Of a DNA stretch of 64,000 bases, positions 10,614 through 57,188 are shown one piece after another (the stretch's first letter is position 1; every line of letters begins with the position of its first letter). Where the stretch lies: positions 26,620,750 through 26,684,749 of the forward strand of contig NC_062215.1 in NCBI RefSeq assembly GCF_902686445.1, in the 5' to 3' direction. The notes below the pieces were generated by a model. It searched no databases. It saw nothing but the letters and a program-made list of their open reading frames with translations, and had not been told where the DNA came from. A program made the translations under genes and the position numbers. The stretch comes from Sciurus carolinensis. Lineage: Eukaryota; Chordata; Mammalia; Rodentia; Sciuridae.

Positions 10614-13190
10614 TACATGAGAATTTTCTGAATGATTCTGATGTTCCTGTCTCCCTGCCCAGCCTGGGGCAGTTTCTAGAACTCCACACTCACTTCTCAA
10701 CCCCTTCAACAAAGAAAAGCAGGCCCTGCGAGGAGGCCTCACCCCTAGCACTCACTGCTCCGCCTCCCTCCGCCTCCCTCTTTGACCAGGTCTTGTCCCT
10801 TCTCCAGCTGGTCCTTCCTAGGGCCCTTCATTTGCACTGATGAAGGGGAAAGGCCAGAGTGGCAGAAGGGAGCAGTGCCCTCTCCAAGCTGTCTTCAGAC
10901 AGCTTTCAGACCCCAGCCAAGGCAGAGGGTTTACTGAGAAGTAGCCCTTTGTAGAGGCAGGGGAATGACTGAGAAGACCTTTAACAGCAATCTGAAGCTG
11001 GGGCCAGGAACAGGAAAGCCCTTCCTGCCACTCAGCTGGGCTATCAGTAGCCAGTGGGGAGTCAAGTGTCTGTCCCTGTCTTCTCCCCTGGGACTGGCTG
11101 GTGTACCCAAGCTGGAATCCCCACCCGGCCCCCTGGATCTCTGCCGGGCAGTGGGGGTTGGCTTATCCAACTCAAGTATAATACATTATCCAATTACTGT
11201 CGGAGGAGGTGACTGGCCTGAGGCCAGCTGACAGAGAGGGACCTTGAGACCCCTTTCTGGCACTGTTCATTTGTTGTTGGTTCTGGGGACTAAAACTTGC
11301 TCCCCCTCTGTGGGTCTCGGCTTCACGGGGAGGACACTGCCACCTTCCCAGCCTGAGAAGAGTATTGGGCTGTGAGGGTGGGGGGAGCTGTGGCTCAGGA
11401 CAGCCAGCTGCCACCTTGCCTGGGACAAGCCCAGGCAGGCCACTGCTTCTGAAAAGGAAGAGGCCGTGGACAGGGCACAGCCGGGGGGAGGAGCCTCAAT
11501 ACAGCCCAGTGACTGAGTACAATAAAAGGCTGAGTCCTGGGCCTGGGGAAGGAGCAGCCTCCTGCCATGTCTCTTCTCCTGAGGGACCTTTTTGTCTTGG
11601 TTGGAAACTTGTTCCTGACCCGTGGCATCCAGACTTCACCTCTTCCACAGTTCAGCTCTGCTGTTCACCTGCCCCCAATGCTCCTTCCCAGGCAGGCCGC
11701 CCCTGCCCCCTGCCAATCTTCTCTGCAGGAGCTCCAGAGCCTGGACGGCAGCCTGGCCCAGCCTCCTGCCCAGCCATCATCCCACCATGCACGCTCTGCA
11801 CCAAGTCCCTCGAGGAAGGGACTGGGACGCCTGGCTGCTGCTCACCCAAGAAAGATTCCGCCCAAACACCCTTATTTTCTGGCTGCTCCAACTCCCACAA
11901 AGCTTTCCTGTCCTTTCATGAGACACAAACCTGACATCGTCCCTCTTCCCCAGGCCCTTCCTTTTCTCATGTCGGCTGGTGAGATCTGGCCTGAAGTTGT
12001 GCATAGAAGCCGGGCAAGGAGGGCGTGTGGTGAGGGGCTGCCTCCCTCAGGCAAGACGGTGACGGGTGGAAGCTGTGCCTGGAACCTGTCAACTGGAGTT
12101 TGGGACAGTCACACCTCTGGAGTGTCCTGGAACAGCCCTGGATCCCATGGGACACTAAGGTCTCCGGGCTTGAGGATGTCAAACACTGCTGTGAGGCGCC
12201 CCATCCTCCAGGCCCTGGCCTGCTTCAATGGCTGGCTCTCGCGTGCCCGGGAGTTCCAACTGTGGTGAGGCCTCGGAGAGGCAGCAAGGGCGCCTCACCC
12301 TGGGTCCTGGGAAGCTCCCCAGTCCACCCAGAAGGAGCTCCACTCCCAGCCCTCTCCTCATGCACCTGGGGAAGGAGAGTGCTCGGGTCACCAGTCAGGT
12401 CCTCATGGTGATGACCACTTTTCCTTCTTCCCCACCAAGAGGACCCAACACTGACACTGGGGCAGCAGTGGGGACACACCTACCCTACTCCTGATCCTAC
12501 CGTTCCATCATGGGAGAGGAAGCCATCCTAGAACACATCCAATCCAGCCCTGCCATTTTACAAAACAGAAAATGGCCAGATCCTAAAGCTGTGGACACTC
12601 GTGGCAGCTTGACAAGGGTACGAGCCTGCCAGTGGGAAGCGCAGCGTCTGCATGTGTGGTGACGCACGCATGTCCCCGAGCAAGCTGCAGAGAGGCTGCG
12701 TGGAGAGGAGACTGGAAGGTGGCCTTGGAAGTTTATTCCAGGCACAGATTCTAGTCCCCTAATCCTTACCCCCTCCTTTTTTCCTTTTCAGCAGCAGTTA
12801 TAAAACCCAGGAAATAAATGTGGACTGATGGCCTGTGAAGGGCTTAGTTAGTGCTGTGACCCGCTGAGTTATGTAACTCCTATTTATTATCGGCCTTGGA
12901 TGAAATTTCCATTGAAGCAACTCACTAAGCTGATTCTGTGACATTTTCTTGTGTTTGCTTGGAGGCGGCAGCGGCAGAAATTCCTCTGCAACTTCAAAGA
13001 CATTGGTGGTGTGGACACTTTCAGAAATTCCTTTCTTTAATCCCTTGGGCCCCTCTCAGAACTTGCTCACGTTGGCACCAGCTCCAGGACCTGACCCCTT
13101 TGGGTCCCTGGGCTATAGGTGGCCATCACCGGGTGAGGAAAGGTGTTTCCTGCTGCTGACAAATGGAAGGGGTGAGAACCTGGGGCTGTG
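10614..13190. other. GC-rich intergenic sequence
   Basis: No gene recognised. Contains the longest open frame of the window (11567-12268, plus, 233 codons), which shows no domain and has overlapping long frames on both strands. The block 12780-12990 (gcagttataaaacccaggaa, cctatttattatcgg) is AT-richer and could be a conserved non-coding element. Confidence 0.45.
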
Positions 13191-13194
13191 AGAA

Positions 13195-13320
13195 TTGACA
13201 GTAGCCGAGTAGAAAAGGCACTAAACTGAGTAAGAGTTCTAGTCCTGACTCTCGGCTGTCGTATGACAGCTGCCCTTGGCCACTGCTTGCTTACTGGTAA
13301 AGTGAATGAGTTTACCCATT
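13195..13320 (+). repeat. MIR SINE, diverged
   Basis: gagaattgacagtagccgag, gttctagtcctgactctcgg and tactggtaaagtgaatgag follow MIR order. Confidence 0.55.
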
Positions 13321-13613
13321 TGTACACTTCGCCCCTCAGGAGTGTGGCAAGCTTGGTCTGCCCTGCTTACCAAGCTGGGGGTGACAGCCCAGTGGGAATA
13401 AAGCAGGAGGGATGAGGGGAAGATTAATGCCAGTATGGCGCCACCTTGTGTTCAAAAGGAGCAGAGCTGGCCTTTTCCTAGCACAGCAGCTGTCTCTGGG
13501 AGAGGGTATTACTGGGAAGCCAAAATCCTCCTTAATTAAGCTTCACCTCTGGGCCCTTCACCTCAGTAGCCAAAAGGGCCCTAGGGTGAATCTAAGGGTT
13601 TTCTTTTTTGTTC

Positions 13614-13731
13614 TTGATGTAGATGGACACAGTACCTTTATTTTTATTTTTTTATGTGGTGCTGCAGATCGAACCTGGTGCCTCACACGTGCTAGGCAAG
13701 TGCTCTATCACTGAGCTACAACCACAGCCCA
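13614..13731 (-). repeat. ID SINE with 3' extension
   Basis: Reverse ID (ctaggcaagtgctctatcac, tgagctacaaccacagccc) preceded by gtagatggacacagtacctt, the shared extension. Confidence 0.85.
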
Positions 13732-14440
13732 AGCTTTAAGGGTTCTGACACCACACTAAAGTGGACCTTTGGAGACCCCTTCCTAGGTTTAAGAAGGAAA
13801 AGACTCAGGGAAGTCCAGGGCCCACAGAACTCAACAGTGTCTCCTCCTAATCAGGACACATTCCTCCCATTCACTGATTCCTTGGTGCCTCAGGTACAAA
13901 CTGGTACATCAAAGCAGTTTGTACCTAGTGGCACAGGCTGCATTAATTTCCTCCATAAAGGATCTGGGTATGGTTGTGAACACTGGGATCTGGTTGGGCA
14001 TGAAGAAGATCACTAGTTCACACAATCCAAACTGCAGATAAGACTGAGGGCCTAGAGAAATGACTTTTGAAGGACCAGGGGCAGAAAGGAGCTAATCCCT
14101 ACAATTCTTCCTCATGACTTGGTTTTTGAGATGGCTTCATATTACAGTCTTTGAAAGAAAGAGCTGTCACCTTGGGGTTCTAGAAGCATGACTTTAATAT
14201 GGGGTGGAAAGGTTTGATGAACTCTGAACTGGGTGGTAACCAGGACACAATAGCTCTAGGCAAGCACTCCAAAACAGAACCACAGATGGCCTGCACAATA
14301 AAAGCCTGCTCTCAAACCAAGCCAAAACGCAGCAAAAGGCAAACACCTGAAAAGTTACTCCTGGATTTGGAACTCAAAGAAACATTTACACATGACCCGG
14401 CCCTAGCCAAAGGTAGGGGGAAGTAAGTTTGATGAGAAAG
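13732..14440. other. Intergenic sequence, no feature recognised
   Basis: Unique-looking sequence without recognisable exons, repeats or regulatory motifs. Confidence 0.5.
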
Positions 14441-14447
14441 GGCAATG

Positions 14448-14602
14448 GAGCTGGGCACAGTGGGGTCCATTGTAATTAGTGGGGACTTGGGAGGCTGAGG
14501 CAGGAGGATTGCAAGTTTGAGGCCAGCCTGTGTAAGTGAGTCCATCTCAAAATAAAAAAGGCTGGAGATGCGGCTTGGTGGTAGAACGTCCCTGGGTCCC
14601 AA
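14448..14602 (+). repeat. MEN-type dimeric SINE, ID part shortened
   Basis: B1 part gggaggctgaggcaggagga, then tctcaaaataaaaaaggctg and a shortened ID. Followed by a (GGGA)n tract at about 14620-14643. Confidence 0.8.
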
Positions 14603-15180
14603 AGATAAAGAAAGAGAGGGATAGGGAGGGAGGGAGGGAGGGAAAACAATAAGAAATCAAGGTATCAGTGGGGGAAAATAAAACATTTCTTCACTGCTGA
14701 GTAAAACTTAACATGATCTTATTTGTTCCCTCCAATAAACCTGTGATTAATAGACCATCATTAATATACTACTTATGAGGAAATTCAAGTTTTTGAAAGA
14801 CTATTCCACTCTTACTGAGCTTTTCTGCACCTGAGATGTCCTGCAAAAATCTTAAGTGATGGAATTTTGCATTCTTGCTTGGAACAACCAACACTAAGCT
14901 CTTCAATCACGTAGGGAGCATATAACCCTCCTTGTTACCACTCCACACCCTGTTGGTATCTGATGTTGATATTTGTTTTTTTATGTCTAGGCTCCACCCA
15001 CTTATATATAGTAACTGAGCTTAATTCTTTCATAAAGCATTATGAATAGCAGATACCAAAGATGTTTTGATGGCATCTAAAAATGTCAAATCTTCCACTA
15101 TTTTCATGCTTCAACAAGCCCCTTAGCGTGCCTGTATAGGAATGAAATGAACTATTATATGCAAATATGGGTTTTCTTGA
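14603..15180. other. Intergenic sequence, no feature recognised
   Basis: AT-rich after the GGGA tract. No exon signature seen. Confidence 0.5.
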
Positions 15181-15182
15181 CT

Positions 15183-15352
15183 GAGTGTAGGGCCACACAC
15201 CTATAATCCCTGCAACCTGGAAGACTGAGGCATGAGAATTCTAAGTTCAAGGCCAGCCTGGGCAACTTAATAAGACCCTGTCTCAAATATAAAAAAGGGC
15301 TGGGGATATAGTACAGAGATAGAATGCCCCTTGGTTAAGTCCCAAGTAGCAC
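15183..15352 (+). repeat. MEN-type dimeric SINE
   Basis: Diverged B1 (aaggccagcctgggcaactt) followed by ID (ggctggggatatagtacaga). Confidence 0.8.
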
Positions 15353-15393
15353 AAGTATATACCTGAAATGGGTTTTCTTGTGTTTAGTTTTCG

Positions 15394-15470
15394 CAGAACA
15401 CCCCTTAAACTGGGGAGGGCGGGGCAATAGTCACAGAACACCCCTTAAACTGGGGAGGGCGGGGCAATAG
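15394..15470 (+). repeat. 40-bp tandem duplication
   Basis: A unit starting cagaacaccccttaaactgg occurs at 15394 and again at 15434. The shared 37 bases are identical and end gcggggcaatag. Zero divergence suggests a recent slippage or an assembly artefact. Confidence 0.9.
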
Positions 15471-15847
15471 CGAAAGGTATGTGACAGGCCAAGGTACCTC
15501 TACTTTGGGAATTACCTCCCTCGTAGAAGAGACAAGGCCTAGAATATTAACAAGTGGTCTGGAAATAAGCATAATTCTGCCTCTGACTGGCACTGCAGCC
15601 AAGTGTTCTCTTACTTCCATCATATTATAAAGCAAACCCCATACCAGTATCATTTGTTCAATTCATGCTTCTAACCAACAGGTACCTTTGGGGTTTTCAC
15701 CACTTCTGAGTCTGTGTCCCGCTATTAGCCTCATCTCCTTGAGGGTGTCTTACCTGTCTTCACACATTTGACACCTGGGAAACTCAAGCACAATTCTGAG
15801 TACCTGGCAGGTAGGTGACTTTACTACTGAGGATCCCCAGACCTTTT

Positions 15848-15982
15848 TAAAAAAAAAAAAAAAATTTTTTTTTTTTGATACCTGTATCACTGAGTTGCTG
15901 AGGCTGGCCTTGAACTTTCGATCCTCCTGCCTCAGTTTCCCAAGTCTCTGGGATTACAGGAGTGCACCAACACGCCTGGTTC
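15848..15982 (-). repeat. MEN-type SINE, B1 half, beside A/T tract
   Basis: Reverse B1 part (ctgggattacaggagtgcac) with an adjoining A-run then T-run at 15848-15876 that can pair with each other. Confidence 0.75.
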
Positions 15983-17225
15983 TCTTTGGAATGTTATGCT
16001 TACCTCAGAGTAAGGACACTGAATAGTGTAAAGTGATTATGAAAGGGTCACAAAATTAAGAAACATTAGACCAGGGCTCAACCGAGGTCTCCTGGAATGG
16101 AAGTCTAATACTTTTCTGCCCACCCACGGTAGCCTTGGTGTTCAGCTGATCTGGTTATAGCATCCAGCAAGGCACCTGCTACTCTTAGGTAAACTTGTTT
16201 ACCAATGGCAAGGCCCCTCCTTTAGCCAGGCCTCAGAATTACCTGAGAATGGTAATATCCTCCCCAAAGGGTTTCTCTGCAGATCACCTGTGAATTTACG
16301 AGCCAAATACTTGGAAAAACTGCTAGATGTTATGAAAAATGAAGCTAGGCATGATTACTAAAAGGTTTTTTTTCCTATGAAAAATCATGAGAATATAGCT
16401 TTGTCAAGTGAGCTCAGACTCAAGGGAGATAAAATATTCTCTTCATGTTTTTAATGTATCAGTAAGTTCAAAGTATCCTACATTTCAATTGTACATGAAT
16501 CAAAAAAGAAAGACTATTAAGTTGGGCTTGGGGTGAGTCTGTTGGCAGGTCATACTGTTCAATTTATAACAATAAAAATGAATGAAGTTGTGTGCACCTG
16601 GAAAACAGGTGTTTGTGATATCTAGCTGAGCTGCTGTTTTGAGTTCCTTTAAGCAGATGTTCTCAATGGGAGGATGAGAATCAGCTGGGTAACTATTTTT
16701 CTAAATACCAGTAGTCTGACATTCCTGAGATGAGAGGAAGAAGGAAAACAAGTATGCTGTGAATAGATTCTGGGGTGATTCTGGTCATACCTCCCTCTCC
16801 TGGTTCAGCTGAGAACTGCAGTTTTAAGTTAAACTGCTGTTTCCACTGAGCAGGCGTTTATTTTGTCCACCCCTTTGGGGGCCTCAGCTCAAATTCTTTG
16901 TGGGTGGGAGCTGCTGTGCTGCTTGAATATGGTGAAAAGCAAGGACCTAAACTATCTAGTTTCTTTTATACAATATCATTATGGTAAATTGGAAATTCTA
17001 GTAATCAAATTCCACCTACCAGTTGTCTGGGCCTAATGGCGGATTGGGCGGCCCTGAACCTGCAAACAAGGTATGATTCTTATCTGTACAGACAATAAAG
17101 CAAGGAAAATTAGAAACACAGTCACAGAACCAGAGGGTTACAACTAGGGTTTTTCTTAGATCACCTGGCTAAACTACCCTCCCCTTTAACACATGAGAGA
17201 ATTCAGGTCCAAGGATGTCAGTCAG
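15983..17225. other. Intergenic sequence, no feature recognised
   Basis: Unique sequence of balanced composition. No recognisable exons. Confidence 0.5.
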
Positions 17226-17337
17226 AGCATGGGCTGTGGATGTTAGTGGTAGAGCACTTACTGAGCATGCACAAAACCCTGGGTTGGGTCCCCCGCACTG
17301 CAAAAACCAAAGTAAAAATACACACACACAAAAAAAA
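17226..17337 (+). repeat. ID SINE
   Basis: gggctgtggatgttagtggt, then tgagcatgcacaaaaccctg, with a CA-rich then A-rich tail. Confidence 0.75.
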
Positions 17338-17458
17338 CTCCCAAATGCTATGTTAATGTGACCTGCCTAGAGACACTGTAGGGATAAATCCTGTACAGAA
17401 AGCCCACAGCTTTCTCTCCCATTACACTGCTATGTCTCCCTAAAGAAAATAGATTTAG

Positions 17459-17636
17459 ATGGATGTGGTAGCATGTAACTAATCCCAGAAAGTTTGAGGC
17501 CAGCCTGGGCAACTTTGTGAGATCCTGTCTCAAAATTAAAATTTTAAAAAGGGACTCTGGATCTGCAGCTCAGTGGGAGAACATTTACCTAACATGCATA
17601 AAGCTCTTGAGTTCAATCCCCAGTACTGGGGGGGAA
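17459..17636 (+). repeat. MEN-type dimeric SINE
   Basis: 5'-deleted B1 (gtttgaggccagcctgggca) and a full ID (cagctcagtgggagaacatt to caatccccagtact). Confidence 0.8.
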
Positions 17637-18599
17637 AGTTTAAAATGAAGTGTATTAATTACCCAATATTTCAGGCATTCTGAGAAATCTTCTTGATAAA
17701 TTGCTAGCTACTGGACCATTCTGTCTATACTGACAATGGAGACCTGGGCCTTTCTACGAGTTGATAGCTTAAGCAGAATCTATCTATCAAGGTCTGAGAG
17801 GCAGTTCTCTCCCTGGGCCAGAGCAGGGGACTACAGGTTACAGTTCCAGTCATGAGCACAGGGCTCCTGCCCTGTTCCCAGCAAAATCAAAATGAATGTT
17901 TCCTGTCTTCTGCTGCCATTCTGTCTTACTAGAAGGGTCAAAATATGGCTAAAAGGACTCAACAGAATTAATCAGTTTCCCAAACAATGCCTTGGCAGGC
18001 TCTAAAGGACTAAGAGGCAGGCAGGTCAAGGTCCTACCAAGTCTAGGAGTGAGTCAGGCTATTGGTTATGTTATAGATCGTTCTACCTCACTAGACAGAT
18101 AACTGTGTCATCATCTGGTGACTGTCCTATTAACATGACAAGTGGGGTGACTTTCACTATCAAACTAGAACCCAGCTTTTTTGCACACATAAACAAAACC
18201 CACTGGATCACACTAAATACCACTGCACTGAATGTGATTAATTTTATATCATCCCTCCTCTCAGAGTCTTTTCAAGCAAGGGATCACAAGTAAGTACACC
18301 ATATTACAAAATCCTAACACAACCTATCTCTTATCACTGAGTAAACTGGCAAATGGTGTATCTCAGTGTCACAAGTGGGTTGTCACTCAGCACTCCCATA
18401 CCTCTAGACAGCCTTGTCCAATACCCACATCTCATTTGAACACATGAGCTAAGTGACTCACCCCACTGCTCACATTCAGTCAGTGGCAAATAGTGACAAC
18501 ATTCTGAACACTCAAAAATGACATGTTTGATGGGGAGACTGTTGGACTTTCAAATAAAACCCAAGTTCAGACCCCTGAGAAAGGTAAAAAGGAAACAAA
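17637..18599. other. Intergenic sequence, no feature recognised
   Basis: AT-rich unique sequence downstream of the probable SPAG9 3' end. Confidence 0.45.
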
Positions 18600-19069
18600 A
18601 CACACTGGACCTCATACATGTTTCATATACATATTTATATATATTTCATGTACAAAGTTACATTCTGAACCCCAGGGATTCCGTAATAGAAATAAATACT
18701 GAAATAACTACATTGCTAAGTGAGCTTTTTGCTCATAGAAACAAAGCCTCAGCCTCTAAGAGATAGCCAAGTGGGACACTCTAGAATCCCACTTTATGGA
18801 GGCAAGTAAAATTCTGGATAAGATGTCTAGGACAAAAAACAAATTTAGAACATAAATTGTTAAAATATATTCAAATATTGAGAAATGTAGGACAAAATTA
18901 ATAATAAAATTTAATTACTTAAGAAAAAGACATTTAGTGTTACAGAAGAGCATAATCCTGTTAGAAAAGCATTGATGATTTCCACATTTTATCTTCTCTC
19001 CTCCTCTTCCCATGTTACAAAGTGAGACCAAATGAATCACTTTCTCAACATGATCAATTAAGAAGAGCC

Positions 19070-19152
19070 CTACTGGCAATGGAGCTCAGTGGTAGAGCAC
19101 TTGCCCAACAGGCACAAGGCCCTGGGTTCCAACCCCAGCACCATGGGGTCGA
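19070..19152 (+). repeat. ID SINE
   Basis: tggagctcagtggtagagca, then caaggccctgggttccaacc. It is antisense to the probable SPAG9 3' UTR. Confidence 0.85.
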
Positions 19153-19397
19153 AAAAGAGGGCAAAGAAAAGCCCTAACTCTGGTTGACTCCTTTGGTAAA
19201 GGTTGTAATATTCACAAGGAAATAAATATTCAGTTCCATAGCATTTGCAAGACACATATCCTTTAGGATAGTTAGTATTATGAGATGTTTTGTTACTAAG
19301 GCAGCCTATGTTAAGAGTTCTCTTCTCAAATGCAGGAAGACCTTTATAAGAAATGAACAATATTGCAACTGAGAGAATCATCTTATTTTCCTTTCTT

Positions 19398-19602
19398 TTT
19401 TTTTTTTTCTTCTTTTTTTGAACCCAGGGGTGCTTATCACTGAGGTACATCCCCAGCCCTTTTTTATTTTTTACTTTGAGATAGGGTCTCAAAAGTTTCT
19501 TATGGCCTTGTTAAATTTCTGAGGCTGGCCTCAACCTTGCAATCCTCCTGTTTCAGCCTTCCAAGTCACTGGGATTACAGGTGTGCACCACCACGCCCAG
19601 CT
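19398..19602 (-). repeat. MEN-type dimeric SINE
   Basis: Reverse full dimer: ID (tcactgaggtacatccccag), linker, B1 end gggattacaggtgtgcacca. Confidence 0.85.
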
Positions 19603-19621
19603 TGAGAGAATGTATTTTAAC

Positions 19622-19822
19622 CTTTTTTTTTTTTTTTTTTTTTTTTTTGCAGTATTAGTAATTGAACTCAGGAGTGCTCTACCATTGAGCTACATCCCCA
19701 GTCCTTTCATTTTCATTTAGAGACAGGGTCTCACTAAGTTGTTGAGGCGGCCTCAAACTTGTGATCCTCTTGCCTCAACTTCCCAAGTAGCTGGGATTAC
19801 AGGTGTGCACCACTGAGCCTGG
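19622..19822 (-). repeat. MEN-type dimeric SINE with T26 tail
   Basis: Second reverse MEN in tandem with the one at 19398; T-run 19623-19648 is its A-tail. B1 end gggattacaggtgtgcacca. Confidence 0.87.
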
Positions 19823-21607
19823 TTTTCTATGCAAACACACTTCATCTGAAAAGTCATGTGCAGCATATTTTGTGCTAAAATGTTTTATACTCTCAACAAG
19901 TTGCAATTTCTAAAAGACTGATTCCTATTTTAACAGTTTTCTGTAACACAAGTTACAGAAAAATAATCTCAAAACTTTGAGTCCATAAGAAAATATTTTC
20001 CCTTTGCCTCATAGAGATTTTAACTTAGATTTAATAATAAGTATTAGGTGGAGGCATATGATGAGGCCATTTTGATAGATCAGCAATGGCTAAACAATGG
20101 TAATTTCAAATGATTCAACTTCCTACATAACCCAAATGTAACAAAATGAGAATTCTTAGTACCCCTGATTTCTTCCAATAGGAGCAAATTTTCTATGTGG
20201 TGAGATCAACCCAAGGCACTCAAGCCTCCTCTGCCCTGGCCTTGGGAGTTACAGCCCTCTGCTGCTTTTGAGAAGCCTACATTTGGGCATTTCTTCCAAA
20301 GACTACCACCTTGACCAAAGTGGACATTACAAGAATATAAACCTGTTATTGGGGGAAAGAGGAAGAGAAGTAATCTACAGAAAATGTTTAACTGAAATTA
20401 CAAATAGAAGCACAAGCCTTTAAAACAAATTGTACAGGCATTTTTGTCCTTTCTGGTCCCTGAAATTAATTAACAGGGTCACAAATAATTTGACATCTTT
20501 AGGTAAAATGATTACACACTTATATTCCTTAAGGTAGAGCTGATAAGTTTAAAAGGAACAATTATAACCACTGTTAACATGTTTGCACATTTCATCATTA
20601 ATTCCTGATTTCCTAAGTTACATCGATCATACAAATGTGTGAAAGGCTTCTGAACAAGTGGGGCATCTGACTCTGGGGCGCTTACCTCTTGGGATTAAAA
20701 TTCCCAAATACTTTGGTGTCTCTATGAATTTATACAACATTCCTAATAAAGGTTTAATAATGTTTTAGGAATTGCCAAAAATGGCTAAGATTAAAACCAA
20801 AAAACATAGCAGACAAGCTATGGAAAAGTGGCATAAATTTTGTGCCCTGAAGAAAAGTGACTAAGCTCAAGCAAAATATTATCCGTTACATACAGATTTT
20901 ACCAAAACAGGTTTCTCTTCTAAAACATACATGGCCACAATTTTATTGTGTACACAATGTGCTTATAGACACATGTGGCCAAATGGATCCAAAGGCCTTC
21001 CTCGGCTCAGTAAATTCCATCTATTTTATAACCTAGCCTAATCATGTATATGCATAAAAGTCACTGGTATACTTTTTACAGATATCTTTAACAGTTCAGA
21101 AAGAAAAAAAATCCCTGGTACTTAAGAATGCTTAGACAATTGGAGACCTGCGTTTGCTTTCTTTTCTTTGTAGTCCTTCCAATGATGGGGGGGGGACCTT
21201 TTTCCTATAGGTTTATATTTTTAAAATAGCACATAAAATTATATTAAACTTTGCCTATGGTAATGGTAAGAAATGGTAAATCATACGTTTTCAGGAAGAT
21301 TGAGAGGGAAAAATCTAAAGCATCATGGTTTTTAAAAACTTACTAAAGAACAAAATCAGTTAAATCTAGGTTCTAATCTATTTTTTAAATGGACATTGTT
21401 AAGTGAAAAGATGTAACATCGGCCTTGACTTTATATATGGTATATTAGCTTTGTCTTCTTCCGCTTCATAGTTTTCCTTTTTGAAGATAGTATTTTGAGC
21501 TTAGAAGGGCGCAAAAGTGTTATTTATATTCAAAATACCAAGTATTAGCTATGTAGCATTTTATGCAGAAGAAAGAAAACAAGCCTCCTGGTCAAATTTT
21601 TCATTCA

Positions 21608-21680
21608 ATGGGCTGGTGATGTAGCTCAGTGGTAAGAGTACTTGCCCAGCATGCTAGAGGCCCTAGGTTTGCTCCCCAGG

Positions 21681-21683
<3 letters not shown>
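21608..21683 (+). repeat. ID SINE
   Basis: gggctggtgatgtagctcag through cctaggtttgctccccagg. The A-tail has evolved into the adjacent CA repeat. Confidence 0.87.
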
Positions 21684-21734
<51 letters not shown>

Positions 21735-21735
21735 C
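21682..21735 (+). repeat. (CA)n-(TA)n microsatellite
   Basis: About 20 CA units followed by about six TA units, at the tail of the ID element. Confidence 0.92.
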
Positions 21736-22659
21736 ACACCCCTCACTTAATTGGTTAGGCCAGGTTCCATCAACTTCGATCACCACTTTTAACAGGTCAG
21801 AGCAGCCCAGGAACATCTGGCAAACAGGTGAGATTTTATATAGAAAAAAACCCTGAATCAACCACCACCATCCTCTGGTACAATGAATACAAAACACAAT
21901 GCTAAAGCTTCTCCTAAGCTTTATAAGTATAAGCCTCTCAAACATGTCAGTATGAAAACAAGTGAAACTAGTCTCAAAAAAATCAGAATACTCAGAGAAG
22001 CAGGCCTCATAAACTTTAGAGTTCTAATAAGTCAGAAACAGGACTTTTATTTAAATAGTGTAGTCTTAATTTCTTTAATATAAAACCCCCTGAAAATCTG
22101 ATGAAAACAAAGTTTTATATACCATATAAACAAGATTTGTCAGACTTGAAAGTGAAAGTTAATTTACAGTTAGCTTTTAGCCTTCTTGGGACAGTTAGAT
22201 AAATTCTGATACTCCATCTGATAGTAGTGTGTGTCAATTTTATATACACTGGGGAAAACTGTTAATGGTACAGTTTCATTTATCAAGTGTTTTCCAATAA
22301 TTCCATTATTAGTGACAGCTAAAAAGTGACCCCATCAAATGAAGTGAGTGACATTAGACTGTGGCAGAAAAAACCACAACTGGATTGCTTTCTGTAATTC
22401 ACCAGTTTGCAGAAAGTAAACATTCTTTGATTTGTTCATAATATACTGAAATTGCCTATAACACTGGTGCAGTAAAACAGCTAGTTCCTCTGTATTGTTA
22501 ACGGCAGGACAGATTTTGTAATATAAAGTTAACAAGAAGAAATGCTCACACATTATGTGGTGAAACTTATTTCACAAAAAAAGCATTAAATAAAAGAGAA
22601 AAGGAAAAATAAACCATGCAGAAGAGACGTGTCCCTATCTCCACCTGTATCCTATGTGC

Positions 22660-56816
<34,157 letters not shown>

Positions 56817-57057
56817 CTATCAAAAAAGAAATGATAAAGAACTTGAAAATAAATGTAATAGAAATTACATATAAGCTGCAGTCATAAATTTTATCTACCC
56901 TCTAAGGAATCTTATTGTGCCTCTAGCTTCATTTGACAAATCTACTTGCATAAGTTTTAAAATTATAAATAATTATCACAAAATAAAGCTAAAGATCTTG
57001 TTGCCCAATTCTTCTGGTTTTTTTCTTTTTTCTTTTTCTTTTCTTTTTTTCTTTTTT

Positions 57058-57188
57058 CTTTTTTTTTTTTTTTGTGACAGGGTGTTGCTATGGTGCCTAG
57101 GACAGTCTAAAATTCCTGGACCCAAGCAATAATCCTGGTTTAACCTCCCAACTAGCTGGAATTACAGATGCATGCCAATGCACTCAGC
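57058..57188 (-). repeat. Old 7SL-derived SINE (proto-B1/FLAM-like)
   Basis: gtgacagggtgttgctatgg, aattcctggacccaagcaat, agctggaattacagatgcat; same type as 49460-49590. Confidence 0.68.

Larger units (their letters stand above)
18600..22659 (-). other. SPAG9: Probable SPAG9 3' UTR (left boundary approximate)
   Basis: AT-rich, mostly unique sequence follows the stop codon. The human SPAG9 mRNA is remembered as having a 3' UTR of about 4 kb, which would end near 18,600 here. I could not fix the poly(A) site: an ATTAAA-like signal (tttaat, about 18910) is one candidate and others exist. The interval contains ID/MEN SINEs at 19070-19152, 19398-19602, 19622-19822 and 21608-21683 and a CA/TA repeat at 21682-21735. 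Confidence 0.45.

Noticed and set aside
11567..12268. 233-codon open frame on the plus strand, the longest in the window
   Set aside because: No recognisable domain. GC-rich low-complexity Pro/Ser/Ala composition, overlapping long frames on both strands, and no splice or promoter context. Best explained by low stop density.
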